Of a stretch of 6,528 nt of DNA, positions 5,603 through 6,528 are shown piece by piece. Under the pieces are notes generated by a model, which worked only from the letters and a program-made list of their open reading frames with translations, searched no databases and had not been told where the DNA came from. Origin of the DNA: Pseudomonadales bacterium. Lineage in GTDB: Bacteria; Pseudomonadota; Gammaproteobacteria; Pseudomonadales; Litorivicinaceae. The stretch lies in assembly GCA_012269655.1 (NCBI GenBank), contig JAAXJV010000251.1:1-6528 (forward strand). The letters run 5' to 3'. Positions within the stretch are counted from its first letter, which is position 1, and every line of letters begins with the position of its first letter. The translations under genes were made by a program, and so were the position numbers.

Positions 5603-6528
5603 ATGAAAAAATTGATCACGACCGCCGTACTGCTGACCGCCGTTTCTGTACAAGCGGAAGTCACCTACGAACAGATCTTGATGGATCCCGATAACGTGTC
5701 GCTTAACCAAGCCTACGTGCGAGAGCGCCTGGCTGCTGGCGATCTAAGTCAGGCTTTGGTCTCTGTTGAGCGAATCATCTTATTGCAGCCTCTTAATATG
5801 GATGCCCGGGTGGCGCGAGCACAGATCCTAATGCGCTTGGGCAACATGACCTCGGCCAAACAGGAACTCGACGCGCTGGATGCTTTGCCATTGGGCGACC
5901 GACTGTCTGTACAGGTCGACGAATTACTGGCAGAAGTTGAAGCCCAACAACAGCGCTGGAGCGTTCTGGGCTCAGTGTCTTTTGGCTTCAGCAGTGACGA
6001 CAACGTGGGTAATCACACCGATACAGGCCGAACCGCGAATGCGAGTGGCCTGGATAACGGTGCGTTCATTGATTCAGAAGGTTTTGACAGTCAACGCTCT
6101 GACGAACAAGCCTTTGTTAGCGCCAGCATTACCGCCAGCTACGATCTGGGCAATCAGACCAGCGACAGCCTTTACTACAGCCTGCGCGTCGGTGGCACGG
6201 TCGGCAATGACAGCGAGCTTAAAGACAACAAAACTGCGGGGCTGAGCCTGGGTGCCAAATTCAATCGCAGTTGGGCGAATTCACAAGTTTATATTAACTG
6301 GGACACCACGCGCCGCGACGATCTGACGAACAAAGACGATCCCACCAACCCAGTCAAGCAGGACGACGTTAATACGCTTTCGGCCGGCGTTTCGCTGAGC
6401 AAACAAGTGGGCGATACGACGTTGAGCGGTGGCGTGAGCTATGCCGACGCGGACTTTTCGGGTCGTGACGCGGCTGTGTCGGATCGAAATGACGCGACGA
6501 CCGCATCGATCAATGCCGGCCTGTTCAC
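5603..6528 (+). CDS. TPR plus outer-membrane beta-barrel protein, Slam/DUF560-like (cut by window edge)
   Basis: The reading frame stays open from the ATG at 5603 to the window end, giving about 308 residues without a stop. A clear Sec signal peptide (MKKLITTAVLLTAVSVQA, cut after residue 18) leads to two TPR-like helical hairpins (about 33-95, with AAGDLSQALVSVERIILLQP and ARAQILMRLGNMTSAKQEL). From residue 119 the pattern switches to alternating strands starting WSVLGSVSFGFSSDDNVG, with later strands such as LYYSLRVGGTVGN and SQVYINWDTTRRDD. These are typical of an outer-membrane barrel with long Asp/Asn-rich loops. TPR followed by a barrel is the layout of Slam (surface lipoprotein assembly modifier, DUF560, type XI secretion) proteins, which move barrel-containing cargo across the outer membrane. 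The preceding FecR protein is a candidate cargo. The end of the barrel is missing, so a porin-like protein remains possible. Confidence 0.7.
   Translation, partial: MKKLITTAVLLTAVSVQAEVTYEQILMDPDNVSLNQAYVRERLAAGDLSQALVSVERIILLQPLNMDARVARAQILMRLGNMTSAKQELDALDALPLGDRLSVQVDELLAEVEAQQQRWSVLGSVSFGFSSDDNVGNHTDTGRTANASGLDNGAFIDSEGFDSQRSDEQAFVSASITASYDLGNQTSDSLYYSLRVGGTVGNDSELKDNKTAGLSLGAKFNRSWANSQVYINWDTTRRDDLTNKDDPTNPVKQDDVNTLSAGVSLSKQVGDTTLSGGVSYADADFSGRDAAVSDRNDATTASINAGLF

Noticed and set aside
5880..6245. Plus-strand open frame of 121 codons in another frame of the barrel gene
   Set aside because: It overlaps the TPR-barrel gene, whose frame shows a signal peptide, TPR and strand patterns. This frame shows none.

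Overview
The window looks like a chromosomal accessory segment of a Gram-negative, probably marine-type gammaproteobacterium. The GC content is moderate. The signal-peptide-bearing envelope proteins, the outer-membrane beta-barrel protein and the CHASE2 adenylate cyclase support this, but the sequence alone does not give a genus. No rRNA, tRNA, insertion sequence, CRISPR array or phage gene is visible.

Layout. At the left edge on the minus strand (1-318) lies a type II toxin-antitoxin pair: a ParD-like antitoxin and, overlapping it by one base, a RelE/ParE-type toxin cut by the window edge. A 90-base divergent intergenic stretch (319-408) separates it from a plus-strand block that runs to the right edge. 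That block holds a class I SAM methyltransferase (409-1146), a small Tat-signal FecR-domain protein (1149-1775), a CHASE2 membrane adenylate cyclase (GTG start, 1776-3929), a 109-base intergenic stretch, a large exported FecR-domain protein with a beta-rich C-terminal half (4039-5598), and a TPR plus beta-barrel outer-membrane protein resembling Slam/DUF560 proteins (5603 to the edge).

How the genes may work together. The first three plus-strand genes are packed with gaps of 2 and 0 bases, so they probably form one transcript. The last two are 4 bases apart and probably form a second unit or an extension of the first. CHASE2 is a periplasmic sensor domain that feeds a cytoplasmic class III cyclase with all expected catalytic residues, so the protein should make cAMP in response to an envelope signal. 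The two FecR-domain proteins on either side of it are predicted to be periplasmic or exported. Neither has the FecI-type sigma factor or TonB receptor with which classical FecR works, so they may be ligand-binding or scaffold modules for the cyclase or the outer-membrane barrel.

The gap between the cyclase and the second FecR gene holds a 9-of-10 match to the CRP (cAMP receptor protein) half-sites TGTGA-N6-TCACA. This suggests a circuit from the envelope signal through CHASE2 cyclase, cAMP and CRP to the exported FecR and barrel pair. That circuit is an inference. The catalytic residues, gene spacing and site match are read directly from the sequence.
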